Source: Dysgonomonas hofstadii
Lineage (GTDB): Bacteria; Bacteroidota; Bacteroidia; Bacteroidales; Dysgonomonadaceae
DNA length: 64,000 bases
Assembly (NCBI RefSeq): GCF_014196915.1
Contig: NZ_JACIEP010000012.1
Span: 62,001-126,000 of the forward strand
Reading direction: 5' to 3'
In this document: in pieces, positions 53,788 to 62,998 of the stretch
How the letters are laid out: each line of letters starts with the position of its first letter
How positions within the stretch are numbered: position 1 is the stretch's first letter
Notes under the pieces: model-generated
Told to the model about the DNA's origin: nothing
What the model saw: the letters and a program-made list of their open reading frames with translations, nothing else
The model's database searches: none
Position numbers and translations under genes: made by a program

Positions 53788-56700
53788 TTAAAATTGAATT
53801 TCCAGCCCGAAAGTAAAGACTCTGCTCTTAGGATAAGCACCCCAATCGAGTCCGGGAGTCATAGGATTATTTCCAGCAGTACTCACTTCTGGATCATATC
53901 CGCTGTATCCTGATATACAGAATAGATTCTGGCCGGAAGCATAAGCTCTTAATTTGGATATATATGCTTTTTTTGTCCATTTAACAGGGAATGTATATCC
54001 CAAAGTGACATTTTTCAGACGAAGGAATGAACCGTCTTCTACAAACCGGGAATAGACATCATTGGTTACATAGCCCTGAGTAGAAGGGACTTTGTTCGAT
54101 GCATTAGTCGGGGTCCATCTGTCGGCGACTTCCGCCAGCATATTAGTACGTCCTCTGCGCGACTGTGTCGCATATAATCTGGTCGCATTATAAACATCAT
54201 TGCCATAATTAAATTGTAGCAAGATGCTCAGGTCGATACCTTTATAGTTGAATGTGTTTGTAATACCTCCATACCATTTCGGGATGGCATTCCCTATAGC
54301 TGTACGGTCGTTAGTAGTAATAATACCATCACCATCCTGGTCTTTATATTTTACTCCTCCAGGGAACGCTCCTCCTGTAAGCCTGCGGTTATCGGTTACT
54401 CCATCTTTAAGAACAAGGCTTCCATCAGGAGTAGTATTAAAATCGGAATGCTGATAAACGCCGTCGAATTCGTAACCGTAAATAAGCCCTAAGGAAGATC
54501 CTACCATTGCAACATAGTCATTTTCGGTAAAATTGCTGTCGAATCCAGAACGGGTATACATTGCATCTACGCCAGACTGCAATGATCTCAACTCATTTTT
54601 AATGAATGATATGTTGAGATTAGTCTCCCATTGAAAGTTTTTATTCTGGATGTTTATGCTGTTAAGACTCAGTTCCACTCCTTTATTACGGATCTTTCCG
54701 ATATTCTGATACTGTGATGAGAAACCAGTTACGTGCGCAAGTGATTGTGCTAATAACAGGTCCTTAGTGTCTTTTACGAATAAATCGGCTGTAAGGTTCA
54801 ATCTACTATTGAATAATCCCAGATCTAAACCTAAATTGACTGTAGAAGACCCTTCCCATTTCAGATTTTCATTTCTCAGTTGTTTTGGCATCAATACTGT
54901 ATTGGTGGTACTGCCTATGCCGTATTTACTTATCTCATATAGGTCTAATGAAAGGTAATTTGAAATGCGATCGTTGCCTACAACACCCCATCCTAACCTG
55001 AATTTAAGATTAGATACAGCCTTAATATCTTTCATAAATGCCTCTTCTGAAACACGCCATGCTGCAGAGAAAGAAGGAAAATATCCCCATTTATTGTTTT
55101 TTGAAAATACGCTGGATGCATCAGTACGCATCGTTGCAGTCAACAAGTACCTGTTATCATAATTATAATTAGCCCGTGCAAAAAACGATAACATCTTCTT
55201 GTTATAAAAATCAGTTTCTACTTTACTGGGAGTAGCTCCAATCCCTAAGTTATCATTTCCCAGATTATCGAATGGGAAGTCCATTGCCTGCCCCAATAAA
55301 TATTCCGAACTGTTATAAGATACCTCGTGTCCCAGCATAACGTCATACTTATGCTTTTTATCGATTGTTTGTTTCCATGTAAGGTTATTGTAATTGGTAA
55401 ATCTTACATTACGCGCCATCTGTGTCTGTCCATAAGGTTTTTGTCCATTACGGTAAGCTTCTTTCGAACCGTCTTTATAGAAAATATCGTTACGATTATA
55501 GGTCGTATTATACGTAGCCGCCGTTTTGAATGACAACCCTTTTATTATTTCCCAAGTAACGGCAAGGTTTCCTGACCATAATTCTGACCGTCTTTTGTTG
55601 GTAACAGATTGGGTTTGTACCACCGGATTTACCTGTGCCAGGCTTGTTCCGTCTTCCAGCATTTCGGGGTCGATAGCTGATGTCAATAAGGTCTCATTAT
55701 CAACTTTCAATCCACCTGTAGGACGCGCGCTTAATATTTGTGCCAACATATTGAAACGTCCGGCATCGGCGGTTGTTCCCACACCTTTTCTGTTAGTTAC
55801 AGCATAGTTTATAGTGGCATCGAATTTCAGATTTTTGAATAGTTTCTGATCGATTCTCATTTTGGCAGATGTTTTATCGAAACCGCTATTGTTAAAAATT
55901 CCGTTTTCATCATACCGGGCGAAAGATATATTGTATTTCGATTCTTCAGAACCTCCGTATATCGATACACTGTGATCCTGCGACCATGTAGGACGGAATG
56001 TTTCGTTCTGCCAGTTAATCCCGTTTACGCCAATATAGTCTTCTGCTGATTGATATTTGTAGGGGATACCGTCATCACCATTGCCTTCTTTGTAATATGT
56101 ATCGGCATATTTACTATTTACTTCCGTTTGAAGCTTTACGAATTCGAACGTATTGAGCATATCTAGTTTTTTATAAATCTTGCGGTAACTGGCCGAACCG
56201 TTGTAAGTGATTATCGGCCGGCCGGCTTTTCCCGATTTGGTTGTAACCAGCACAACGCCATTAGCTGCACGGGCACCGTATATGGCTGCCGCAGATGCAT
56301 CTTTCAGTATCTCTACAGATTCTATGTCAGAATTGGCCAGATAGTCAAGATTGCTGACTTCAAATCCATCAACTATATATAAAGGTGAAGCGTCGCCTGT
56401 CAGAGTTCCCACTCCACGTATATTTACATTGAATCCTGAACCCGGAGTGCCATCAAATTGAGTGATTTGCACACCTGCCACTTGTCCGCCCAGTGCCCCG
56501 AGAACTGAACTTGTTTTAAAACCTTCTATATTTTCGGAACTGACAGATGCCACAGAACCGGTAAGGTCGCTGCGTTTCATCGAACCGTAGCCAATAACCA
56601 CAACCTCATCCAGAGATGATGAGGTAGGCTCCATCCTTATTATCAATGAGTTCTGACCTGCTATTTTTATGGTTTGTGTAATGTATCCTACATAGCTGAC

Positions 56701-56922
56701 CTGCAATGATTCACCTTTAGAGGCTTTTATAGAGAATTCACCATTCACATCTGCAGATCCCCCTACTGTCTTTCCTACTATCGAAACAGTTGCCCCAATC
56801 AGGGGCTCGTCTGTTTCATCTATTATCTTACCTTTAATCGTAAGTTGTTGCGCATATAAACTAACCGACAGTATAAATGCCAGAAACATAGTGATGCTCT
56901 TACGAAAGCTTATATTTTTCAT
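53788..56922 (-). CDS. SusC-family TonB-dependent transporter, heparin locus
   Basis: Outer-membrane importer of about 1044 residues. The ATG at 56922 (MKNISFRKSITMFLAFILSVSLYAQQ) is preferred; an in-frame ATG at 56937 adds MIYNI. Domains: carboxypeptidase-regulatory-like (TIKGKIIDETDEPLIGATVSIVG, about 25-105); the SusC TonB-box-like stretch LDEVVVIGYG; plug with VNIRGVGTLTGDASPLYIVDGFE and SVEILKDASAAAIYGARAANGVVLVTTKSG; barrel ending RVFTFGLEIQF. It lies 29 bp after the SGBP gene. It should import heparin/heparan sulfate oligosaccharides with its SusD partner. Confidence 0.97.
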   Translation of the reverse strand: MKNISFRKSITMFLAFILSVSLYAQQLTIKGKIIDETDEPLIGATVSIVGKTVGGSADVNGEFSIKASKGESLQVSYVGYITQTIKIAGQNSLIIRMEPTSSSLDEVVVIGYGSMKRSDLTGSVASVSSENIEGFKTSSVLGALGGQVAGVQITQFDGTPGSGFNVNIRGVGTLTGDASPLYIVDGFEVSNLDYLANSDIESVEILKDASAAAIYGARAANGVVLVTTKSGKAGRPIITYNGSASYRKIYKKLDMLNTFEFVKLQTEVNSKYADTYYKEGNGDDGIPYKYQSAEDYIGVNGINWQNETFRPTWSQDHSVSIYGGSEESKYNISFARYDENGIFNNSGFDKTSAKMRIDQKLFKNLKFDATINYAVTNRKGVGTTADAGRFNMLAQILSARPTGGLKVDNETLLTSAIDPEMLEDGTSLAQVNPVVQTQSVTNKRRSELWSGNLAVTWEIIKGLSFKTAATYNTTYNRNDIFYKDGSKEAYRNGQKPYGQTQMARNVRFTNYNNLTWKQTIDKKHKYDVMLGHEVSYNSSEYLLGQAMDFPFDNLGNDNLGIGATPSKVETDFYNKKMLSFFARANYNYDNRYLLTATMRTDASSVFSKNNKWGYFPSFSAAWRVSEEAFMKDIKAVSNLKFRLGWGVVGNDRISNYLSLDLYEISKYGIGSTTNTVLMPKQLRNENLKWEGSSTVNLGLDLGLFNSRLNLTADLFVKDTKDLLLAQSLAHVTGFSSQYQNIGKIRNKGVELSLNSINIQNKNFQWETNLNISFIKNELRSLQSGVDAMYTRSGFDSNFTENDYVAMVGSSLGLIYGYEFDGVYQHSDFNTTPDGSLVLKDGVTDNRRLTGGAFPGGVKYKDQDGDGIITTNDRTAIGNAIPKWYGGITNTFNYKGIDLSILLQFNYGNDVYNATRLYATQSRRGRTNMLAEVADRWTPTNASNKVPSTQGYVTNDVYSRFVEDGSFLRLKNVTLGYTFPVKWTKKAYISKLRAYASGQNLFCISGYSGYDPEVSTAGNNPMTPGLDWGAYPKSRVFTFGLEIQF

Positions 56923-56951
56923 TATATTATATATCATAGTATTTTTTGTAA

Positions 56952-59111
56952 TTAGAAATTAGTACCAAACCATAAAACAATAGGGAATACTTGTCCTCCG
57001 CTCTGAGGGTCTTTTCCATTGGTTTCGAATGTTATCTGACCTATCATTGCTCCGTTTGCAGGTTCACCGTTATAGATCCATTTATTTGGATTAACTACCA
57101 GTTCGTAGGAGTTAGGGTCTACATAAGCCAGTGTTTTGTCGATGTTTCCAGTATTGGCATAATATGAAAGTGGGTTTCTTGATCCGTAATTCGGATTTGT
57201 ACCTGTGCTTTCGGCATAGTTATTCCAAAGATTCTGTAAAAATGATCCTGCTGCATTAGGCTGACCATCCTGATGAGTTCCGAAGAAGTTGTAATAATTG
57301 AACGTCCTTCTGTAGTCCATAGTAAACAATGCGATATTATTTACGCCAGTAACGGTGGGTTTGGTTGACCGTCCTCCTGAATTGGGATTTACCTGTAGGA
57401 CGAAAGGCGTATATTCTATAAGTACATTTTCCGCAGCATTGCTGGCCGGACTTACCAAATCTGAATAATGGAAGAATACCGGTGTTTGGACAGAATATTC
57501 GGCTGGAGTTCCTTTCCCGGCTATAGCTGTGACCATTACAATTGCACATTGTTTTTTAGCAAGGCCTGCTAGGGTTATTTTTCCGGAATTACTATCTATC
57601 GTAGTACCCGCTGATTGATGTATAGACCGGATTTCGTAAGTAAGGCCTACTTTTGCGTCTGTTTGTGGAACAGGGCTTACATCCGAATGTGAGCCACCTA
57701 CTGCAATGCGGAACTGATTTGCATAATTACTTTCAGGTGTCAACCCGAGATTATTGCCATAACGTACATATGTAAAATAGTTAGGGTTTTCTTTTACTAT
57801 CAGGGAGAAAGAAGCTATAGATGGTAGCTCCGGATCACTTTTTGGGTTTGTGGCTTTGATTTTTACTGTATAGCTACCCAAAGGAATTGTATTTCCTTTC
57901 AGGCCACTGACTTTTCCTTCATGATCTATCGATATTTTGCCTTGTAATGCTGCCGGCAGATCTATAAATTCAAATCGAACTTCATCTCCTTTGAACTCAG
58001 CCGCCGGACTATTTTCGAAAGCAACGGCCTGTATAGCTTCCAGATTTTCATAGCTAAAGTTTTGAATTGGTTCTATGTATTCCACGACTTCCAGTTCGAA
58101 AACATTATTGAAATCGACACCACTTTCTGAATATGCATTTTTTACAGTTACATTCACTGAATATTTTTGACCGGCAGTGAATCCGTGTTTTTCTTTTACC
58201 GAAAGAATGCCTGTCTGAGGATTTATTTCTATCTTATTAGTGGCAGGTGTTACGCTTTTTATAGAGTATGTCAGATCGTCCGGAGAACCCTTGAGTACAG
58301 GTGCATTACTCTCAAAGGTAGTACTTCCGCTCTGTACCGACTCTTCTTCTATTTTACCACTGGATGGAGTATATTCCAATGCAAGAGGTCTTGATGTAAT
58401 ATCTATTTCAACAGCATTTTCAAAGATACCTTCATCTTCGGCAGAAGCACCTGTTGTCAGTTTCAGCGAGAGAATATACTTGCCCGGCAGTAAACCTGCA
58501 TCTCCCCTTACAATGGATATCAATCCTGTAGATGATATTTCAAAGTATTTAGAAAAGTCACTTTTCGCTATTTCATATTTTCTAATGGAAACGTGATTTC
58601 CATCAGTATTTACTTGTGCAGTAGGTAATTCAATCTCACTGGATGCGTCTATTACGTCGGCATAATCCGCTTTTAATTTATTGGGTTCTACTGTAATACC
58701 ATCAGGTACAGGTTTCATCATATTCACTTCAACAATGTCTCTAAACTCATACATCTTTCCGTTCGAGAAGCATTTGATTGTAAGCTTATAATGTCCTACG
58801 GGAATACCAGCTGTTTTAGAGATGGTTATGTTTCCGTTTTCTTTGTCAATTTCGAAACTTTCGCCGGAATAAGTCTCATCATTGAGCGTTGTTCTGACTA
58901 TTTCAAAATCGTAAGGCGTACCTCCTATATATGAAGGCGAACTGATTATACCAGTCATTGACGGTCCAATATCGGTCATGCCGGTATAGTAAATTGCGAA
59001 GTCTGTTTTGTCAACTGTTTCAGTATCATCACATGCGGTAAAAACTCCGAATGATAATAAAACTATCAACAAAAAGAACAGTAATCTAAGCTGAGTGTTA
59101 ATTTGATTCAT
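56952..59111 (-). CDS. Surface glycan-binding lipoprotein (SGBP), heparin locus
   Basis: Lipoprotein of 719 residues; the signal ends FGVFTAC followed by DDTET. The body is a chain of about four to five Ig/cadherin-like beta-sandwich repeats, each closing with patterns such as ISIVRGDAGLLPGKYILSLKLTT, LSVKEKHGFTAGQKYSVNVTV and VSGLKGNTIPLGSYTVKIKAT. A C-terminal domain of about 200 residues is richer in aromatics. No enzyme motif is seen. Position between a PL12 lyase and SusC matches BT4661 in B. thetaiotaomicron, a heparin-binding surface protein. Binding of heparin at the cell surface is therefore likely. Confidence 0.85.
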   Translation of the reverse strand: MNQINTQLRLLFFLLIVLLSFGVFTACDDTETVDKTDFAIYYTGMTDIGPSMTGIISSPSYIGGTPYDFEIVRTTLNDETYSGESFEIDKENGNITISKTAGIPVGHYKLTIKCFSNGKMYEFRDIVEVNMMKPVPDGITVEPNKLKADYADVIDASSEIELPTAQVNTDGNHVSIRKYEIAKSDFSKYFEISSTGLISIVRGDAGLLPGKYILSLKLTTGASAEDEGIFENAVEIDITSRPLALEYTPSSGKIEEESVQSGSTTFESNAPVLKGSPDDLTYSIKSVTPATNKIEINPQTGILSVKEKHGFTAGQKYSVNVTVKNAYSESGVDFNNVFELEVVEYIEPIQNFSYENLEAIQAVAFENSPAAEFKGDEVRFEFIDLPAALQGKISIDHEGKVSGLKGNTIPLGSYTVKIKATNPKSDPELPSIASFSLIVKENPNYFTYVRYGNNLGLTPESNYANQFRIAVGGSHSDVSPVPQTDAKVGLTYEIRSIHQSAGTTIDSNSGKITLAGLAKKQCAIVMVTAIAGKGTPAEYSVQTPVFFHYSDLVSPASNAAENVLIEYTPFVLQVNPNSGGRSTKPTVTGVNNIALFTMDYRRTFNYYNFFGTHQDGQPNAAGSFLQNLWNNYAESTGTNPNYGSRNPLSYYANTGNIDKTLAYVDPNSYELVVNPNKWIYNGEPANGAMIGQITFETNGKDPQSGGQVFPIVLWFGTNF

Positions 59112-59136
59112 TGTACAATTTTTTTATTATAGCATA

Positions 59137-61221
59137 TTATAAATTACAATTAAGATCGTAAGTAGTTCCATTGATAATGACTTGCAGACTTACGCCTGTT
59201 TCCATGAAATCATTATTTTTAAATGTGGCGTTTATTTGTGCAGAATCAGCGTTGTCAACCGGATATAATACAGTGATATATCTGGATGTTTGTTCTGCTG
59301 TTTTTGTCATATTCACAGAAAAGGCCTTTCTTGCAGCTTCTACTCCCGGAGTATAGGAGACTTTTCCGTTCGAAGAGGCGGTAGTTATCACATTGTTGCC
59401 AAATGTCTGTATAAGCATATTATTACCATCGGAAAAGGCTGTATAGGCCTTGTTTTGATTAGTATCTATTATGACTTCGTTATCATTGCCTTCACATAAA
59501 TTGAAGTTTAGATTGATAGTGCCGCTTGCGGATCCTATACCCTCGTCTACAAGTACAAAAAATGATTTATTGACATAGAAGATATACCTCCTGTGTTTCA
59601 AATTACTGTATCCGAGATTTTCGAACGCAATGATCTCCACATTATTTACTGTTGTAATCTTGAGGCTTTTTCCTTTGGCTTCTGTGATGTTTTTGCCATC
59701 CAGTGTCATTGTATTATGCACTTTTGTCTGTCTGTACCATTCCCGGCTGCTATTGTCTCCTCCCGACGTATAGTAGGAGTAAACACCTGTATCAGGGAAG
59801 AAATTTCTGCCGTTGTGATATAGTTCGAAAGTACCGTTATCAGGTTGTTTGTGACTCCATACTTTTATAGCCTCTTCTGAGTAATTATTGCTGAGGATCA
59901 TCATGGTTGACGATTTCTCCCAGCCGTTCCTTAGTATATAATATCCTGACGAGATAAACGATTTTGGATCAAAGTCCGGCTGTTTACCTTGTTTACCGGC
60001 AGTTCCCATATACAATAGTTCCTGGTCATCGGGGAACATTTCTACATAACGGTTGTAGTTTCTTGTGAGAACTGACCTTGTCCATGATGATTGCCGTGTG
60101 TCATTGAATCCCGGGACAAGATACCCTCCTGATTTAGAATCGAAAAAATTAGGAAAAGTAAAGTGCATTACTATTTGTGCTGCTTTATGTAAGGACGTAT
60201 TAAAATCAGCGGGTAAGTTTCCAGTTATAGATGGGTTTGCTTCGGAAAGCTTTATTGTTTCATAAAAATCAGCAATTGCACTGATATGATAGCTAAAATC
60301 CAACTCATAATGCATGCCGTCATCAAGGAACTGCTTTTTTACTTCTTCATCTAAAATACTATAACCTGCGTTCATCCATACAGATGCGTTTCTAAATTCG
60401 GGAAACAATACTCCGGCAAAAGCGAGAGCATTAGCTTGCGATATAAGTATATTCCCTCCTTGCGTATAAGGATACTTAACAAGGAAATCAGCGTGTTCTG
60501 CAAAATGGCACATAAATTCCGAAAACCATTCAGGAGTGAAGTTAACGGAGTTTTTATAATAATCAAACAATTGAGTCTGACTTACAGTTCGTTCGGCTAC
60601 CTGAAGTTGCCACCATGTAGTATTATTTGTTCCTGATTCGGGCATTGGATTACTTATCAACCAGTCTTTATAGACAGATATCCAAGATTGGATATATTTT
60701 TCATCGTTTGTAGTCCGGTAAACTTTAGCTTGGGGAACAAACCACTGATGTCTGTGTAATTGTTTCTGGTATTCATCATCTGCACCATCAGGTTTAAAAG
60801 TCCAGTCGATTTTCCCTTCTTTATTCAGAGAATATGGTTTTTTTGTTGATGCATCTTCATAATAATTATTTACAAAAAAACGATTGTTGTCCAATGCAAA
60901 ATTGGCCTTCAGTTTGTCGTCTTCACTAACCGTTATATTAATGAGCGAAATACTTGGGTTTTTAATATCTGTCCGCTGCCTGTAATAATCGAGAATAGCT
61001 TTTGCTGCATCATAATACAATTCTGCGTCGTAAAACTCTTTTGCTTTTTCCAGTCCCGGATAACTCAAGTCTATAATATCGAAAAGTTTTGCGTTGATAA
61101 CGCTGTTCGGCTTTGATGGGCCGACCTGGTTGTTTCCCAGACCTCCTGATTGCTCAGGAATATCGTCGCTGCAACTGCATGTGAGGAAGAGTATTGCCAG
61201 AGTGAGAATGTGATGTTTCAT
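59137..61221 (-). CDS. PL12-family heparan sulfate lyase lipoprotein (second copy)
   Basis: Lipoprotein lyase of 694 residues. The ATG at 61221 is chosen: it gives MKHHILTLAILFLTCSC with a lipobox, and a -7 promoter box lies 40 bp upstream inside the longer frame that would start at 61326. Catalytic residues of PL12 are kept: the Asn of GGNILISQANALAFAG, the Tyr of FSYHISAIADFYE and the His of WSHKQPDNGTFELYHNGRNFFPDTGVYSYY. The His after the catalytic Asn in HepC is Ile here, so the subfamily differs from the 40639 gene. It is the first gene of the operon, like BT4662. Surface lipidation suggests it works outside the cell. Confidence 0.94.
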   Translation of the reverse strand: MKHHILTLAILFLTCSCSDDIPEQSGGLGNNQVGPSKPNSVINAKLFDIIDLSYPGLEKAKEFYDAELYYDAAKAILDYYRQRTDIKNPSISLINITVSEDDKLKANFALDNNRFFVNNYYEDASTKKPYSLNKEGKIDWTFKPDGADDEYQKQLHRHQWFVPQAKVYRTTNDEKYIQSWISVYKDWLISNPMPESGTNNTTWWQLQVAERTVSQTQLFDYYKNSVNFTPEWFSEFMCHFAEHADFLVKYPYTQGGNILISQANALAFAGVLFPEFRNASVWMNAGYSILDEEVKKQFLDDGMHYELDFSYHISAIADFYETIKLSEANPSITGNLPADFNTSLHKAAQIVMHFTFPNFFDSKSGGYLVPGFNDTRQSSWTRSVLTRNYNRYVEMFPDDQELLYMGTAGKQGKQPDFDPKSFISSGYYILRNGWEKSSTMMILSNNYSEEAIKVWSHKQPDNGTFELYHNGRNFFPDTGVYSYYTSGGDNSSREWYRQTKVHNTMTLDGKNITEAKGKSLKITTVNNVEIIAFENLGYSNLKHRRYIFYVNKSFFVLVDEGIGSASGTINLNFNLCEGNDNEVIIDTNQNKAYTAFSDGNNMLIQTFGNNVITTASSNGKVSYTPGVEAARKAFSVNMTKTAEQTSRYITVLYPVDNADSAQINATFKNNDFMETGVSLQVIINGTTYDLNCNL

Positions 61222-61260
61222 GTTTTTATTCTTGTTAGATTTAAGGAGAATTATGTAAAG

Positions 61261-61268
61261 CAAAGATA
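61261..61268 (-). promoter_or_regulatory. Bacteroidetes-type -7 box of the heparin operon
   Basis: On the minus strand this reads TATCTTTG, an exact TAnnTTTG match, about 40 bp before the ATG at 61221. It is the natural promoter for the PL12-SGBP-SusC-SusD-GH88 operon and decides the start codon of the lyase. No clear -33 TTTG is seen at the usual spacing, as expected for an activator-dependent promoter. Confidence 0.65.
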
Positions 61269-61324
61269 AATTCTTCATCAGGAAGGTGTGGTTAAATTTA
61301 TTTATACTAATGTTGAAATTGCTC

Positions 61325-61354
61325 ATATTATATTAATTTTATTCAATATAATAT
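61325..61354. promoter_or_regulatory. Perfect 10-bp inverted repeat upstream of the heparin operon promoter
   Basis: ATATTATATT (61325-61334) is the exact reverse complement of 61345-61354, separated by 10 bp. It lies about 57-86 bp upstream of the -7 box, a suitable distance for an activator site. It is purely AT, so chance formation is possible. Confidence 0.35.
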
Positions 61355-61713
61355 CAATTTTATCTAAACAGGAGATTTTTTTTGTGGTGTGGACACGTTT
61401 TCTAATAAATTAGTGAAGCAGATTATACATTGTCTTTTGCAGCTAGGGGAAATATCATGGAGAACATTTTTCCCATTTTTGTGTATTTACACTTATTGGA
61501 AATAATTTATGGTATGGAACTTAATATTGTAGTCCAAAATGTAAAGCCTCCTTTTACTTATTAAATAGTAATGAGCGAAGTAATTTTTATTGAGACAATT
61601 ACTTTTTCATAGATAAGATGTGTGCGATACTTGCTTGTGATAAGAAGATTTATTGTTGATTGATGCTGATTTTTTAAGACTATAAACTATAAAAAATCTA
61701 AAGAGATGCGCTT
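61355..61713. other. Intergenic region between the heparin operon and the DUF4251 gene
   Basis: About 360 bp of AT-rich DNA with no open frame worth calling. It forms the distal upstream region of the heparin operon. Near 61701-61722, overlapping the stop of the DUF4251 gene, a short GCGCTTTCAAAGCG palindrome followed on the minus strand by a T-run could end that gene's transcript. Nothing else was recognised. Confidence 0.5.
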
Positions 61714-62259
61714 TCAAAGCGAACGCCCTTTAAATATATTTGAATCATCTTCCTGATATAAATTTCCGGTAAAGTTTATTCTGTTACTGTTAAAATTTGG
61801 TGTAATTGTAGCATTACATTTATTATCGCCTCGGTTCATCTTAATAAGAACATTCGCTGATACACCTGTACCTTGTACCATCATGCTGAATGTTACATTT
61901 CCTTTTTTGTCAGTTTCCATTTTTATATTCGAAGCCCTTCCCTCCACGGTTATTCCACCTATTCCATTTGGCCCGGCATATGGAGAGTTAAACGCCATCT
62001 GAATAGTTGCTCTATCTTCATGCATGGATATAAAATTTGTGGAAGCATTAACATAAGCAAATCTTCCATATTTAAAATCAATACGGTCAGCCTCTAAAAC
62101 AAATTTTTTGTTATTCAATCCTTGCAATGCTTTCTCATTCCATAGAGCCCTCTCAGCTTGTAGTATAGTTTTTTTCTGAGGATCCTCTTGTGTCTTACAG
62201 CCTGTAATAAGCAACAGACTTGTTATTAATATGAGTCCAATCTTATTCATAATTCTCAT
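61714..62259 (-). CDS. DUF4251 lipoprotein
   Basis: Small lipoprotein of 181 residues; a signal of about 20 residues ends LLLITGC (lipobox). Starts at 62259 or at the ATG three codons later (62250) are both possible. The body has the DUF4251 pattern: FVLEADRIDFKYGRFAYVNASTNFISMHEDRATIQMAF, PYAGPNGIGGITVEGRA, then a beta-rich end. Function is unknown; such proteins are common single genes in Bacteroidales. It is separated from the heparin operon by about 390-490 bp and is probably unrelated to it. Confidence 0.85.
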   Translation of the reverse strand: MRIMNKIGLILITSLLLITGCKTQEDPQKKTILQAERALWNEKALQGLNNKKFVLEADRIDFKYGRFAYVNASTNFISMHEDRATIQMAFNSPYAGPNGIGGITVEGRASNIKMETDKKGNVTFSMMVQGTGVSANVLIKMNRGDNKCNATITPNFNSNRINFTGNLYQEDDSNIFKGRSL

Positions 62260-62443
62260 TTTTTATTATAACATTAAAAGATTGATTATAGTTTATTCTT
62301 CAGATAAAAGAGTTCTCTGGAAAACTTTTGTTGAACTTAAATAACTTGAAGGGTTTATGGTAATGTTTGTCCATTACATATATAATGAAATAAAACTATT
62401 TCATGAGATTAAAAATTGTGGAATGCTTAAAAGGCTTCATTAC

Positions 62444-62749
62444 TTATCCGAAAACAAATTTTCCGATAAATTCATCACCTTCCCACTGATCCTTACATTT
62501 TATTCCAATTCCCAGTTTCTGTAACAGGGATTTCAGTTCATGGTTGAGCGTATCTATATAAACCAGGCTTATTTTTTTCAACTTCAGTAGCCTTGAAAGG
62601 CTATTATTGTCACAGCTTTCCAATCTGATACTTTCAAACCCTGAAACCTTATCCTCTTCCAGCCGGAAAACGTTTATTAATGTATTTTGGGTAATTTGTT
62701 TACAGGGAGCTCCCTTATCTGTTATTATTGCGATAGTCTTTGTTTCCAT
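62444..62749 (-). CDS. Small unrecognised protein, weakly NifX/NifB-like
   Basis: Cytoplasmic protein of 101 residues with no signal peptide. It begins METKTIAIITDKGAPCKQIT and has a middle segment KISLVYIDTLNHELKSLLQKLGIGIKCKDQ. The alternation of a short beta-strand start, a variable middle and an LLQKLGI helix recalls the NifX/NifB dinitrogenase-cofactor domain, but similarity is weak and the family is not asserted. It stands alone with 184 bp on one side and 249 bp on the other. Codon use looks normal for the window, so it is probably a real gene. Confidence 0.6.
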   Translation of the reverse strand: METKTIAIITDKGAPCKQITQNTLINVFRLEEDKVSGFESIRLESCDNNSLSRLLKLKKISLVYIDTLNHELKSLLQKLGIGIKCKDQWEGDEFIGKFVFG

Positions 62750-62934
62750 ATATTTGTGAATTACTATAGTTTGTATTAATTCAGACGTATTAATAGCAGA
62801 TAATATTTTAAAAAGGATAAATATTTAATGTTCTTTTTCTTCTGCGGCTTTTATCTCTGAATCTAACTTAAAAAAACATTCTTTTTAAAAAGCTGTATTT
62901 TTTATTAATGAACATGCCTTGTTTTCTTAGTTCC

Positions 62935-62956
62935 GGAGGGGTAAGGCTAACCCTCC
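62935..62956. repeat. Short inverted repeat upstream of the peroxidase gene
   Basis: GGAGGG (62935-62940) pairs with CCCTCC (62951-62956), and the next base pairs extend it partly. It directly precedes the promoter-like box of the peroxidase gene, so it may be an operator. A role as terminator is less likely because no gene ends nearby on the + strand. Confidence 0.4.
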
Positions 62957-62957
62957 A

Positions 62958-62966
62958 TACTCTTTG
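62958..62966 (+). promoter_or_regulatory. Promoter-like -7 box of the peroxidase gene
   Basis: TACTCTTTG followed by CA resembles the TAnnTTTG -7 box but with three instead of two central bases. It lies about 33 bases before the ATG at 62999, a normal leader length. Confidence 0.4.
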
Positions 62967-62998
62967 CAACATTCAGCCTATGTAAGTGTTATATATAA

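Noticed and set aside
61222-61326. N-terminal extension of the second PL12 lyase
   Set aside because: It would put the promoter box at 61261-61268 inside the gene and hide the lipoprotein signal that starts at 61221.
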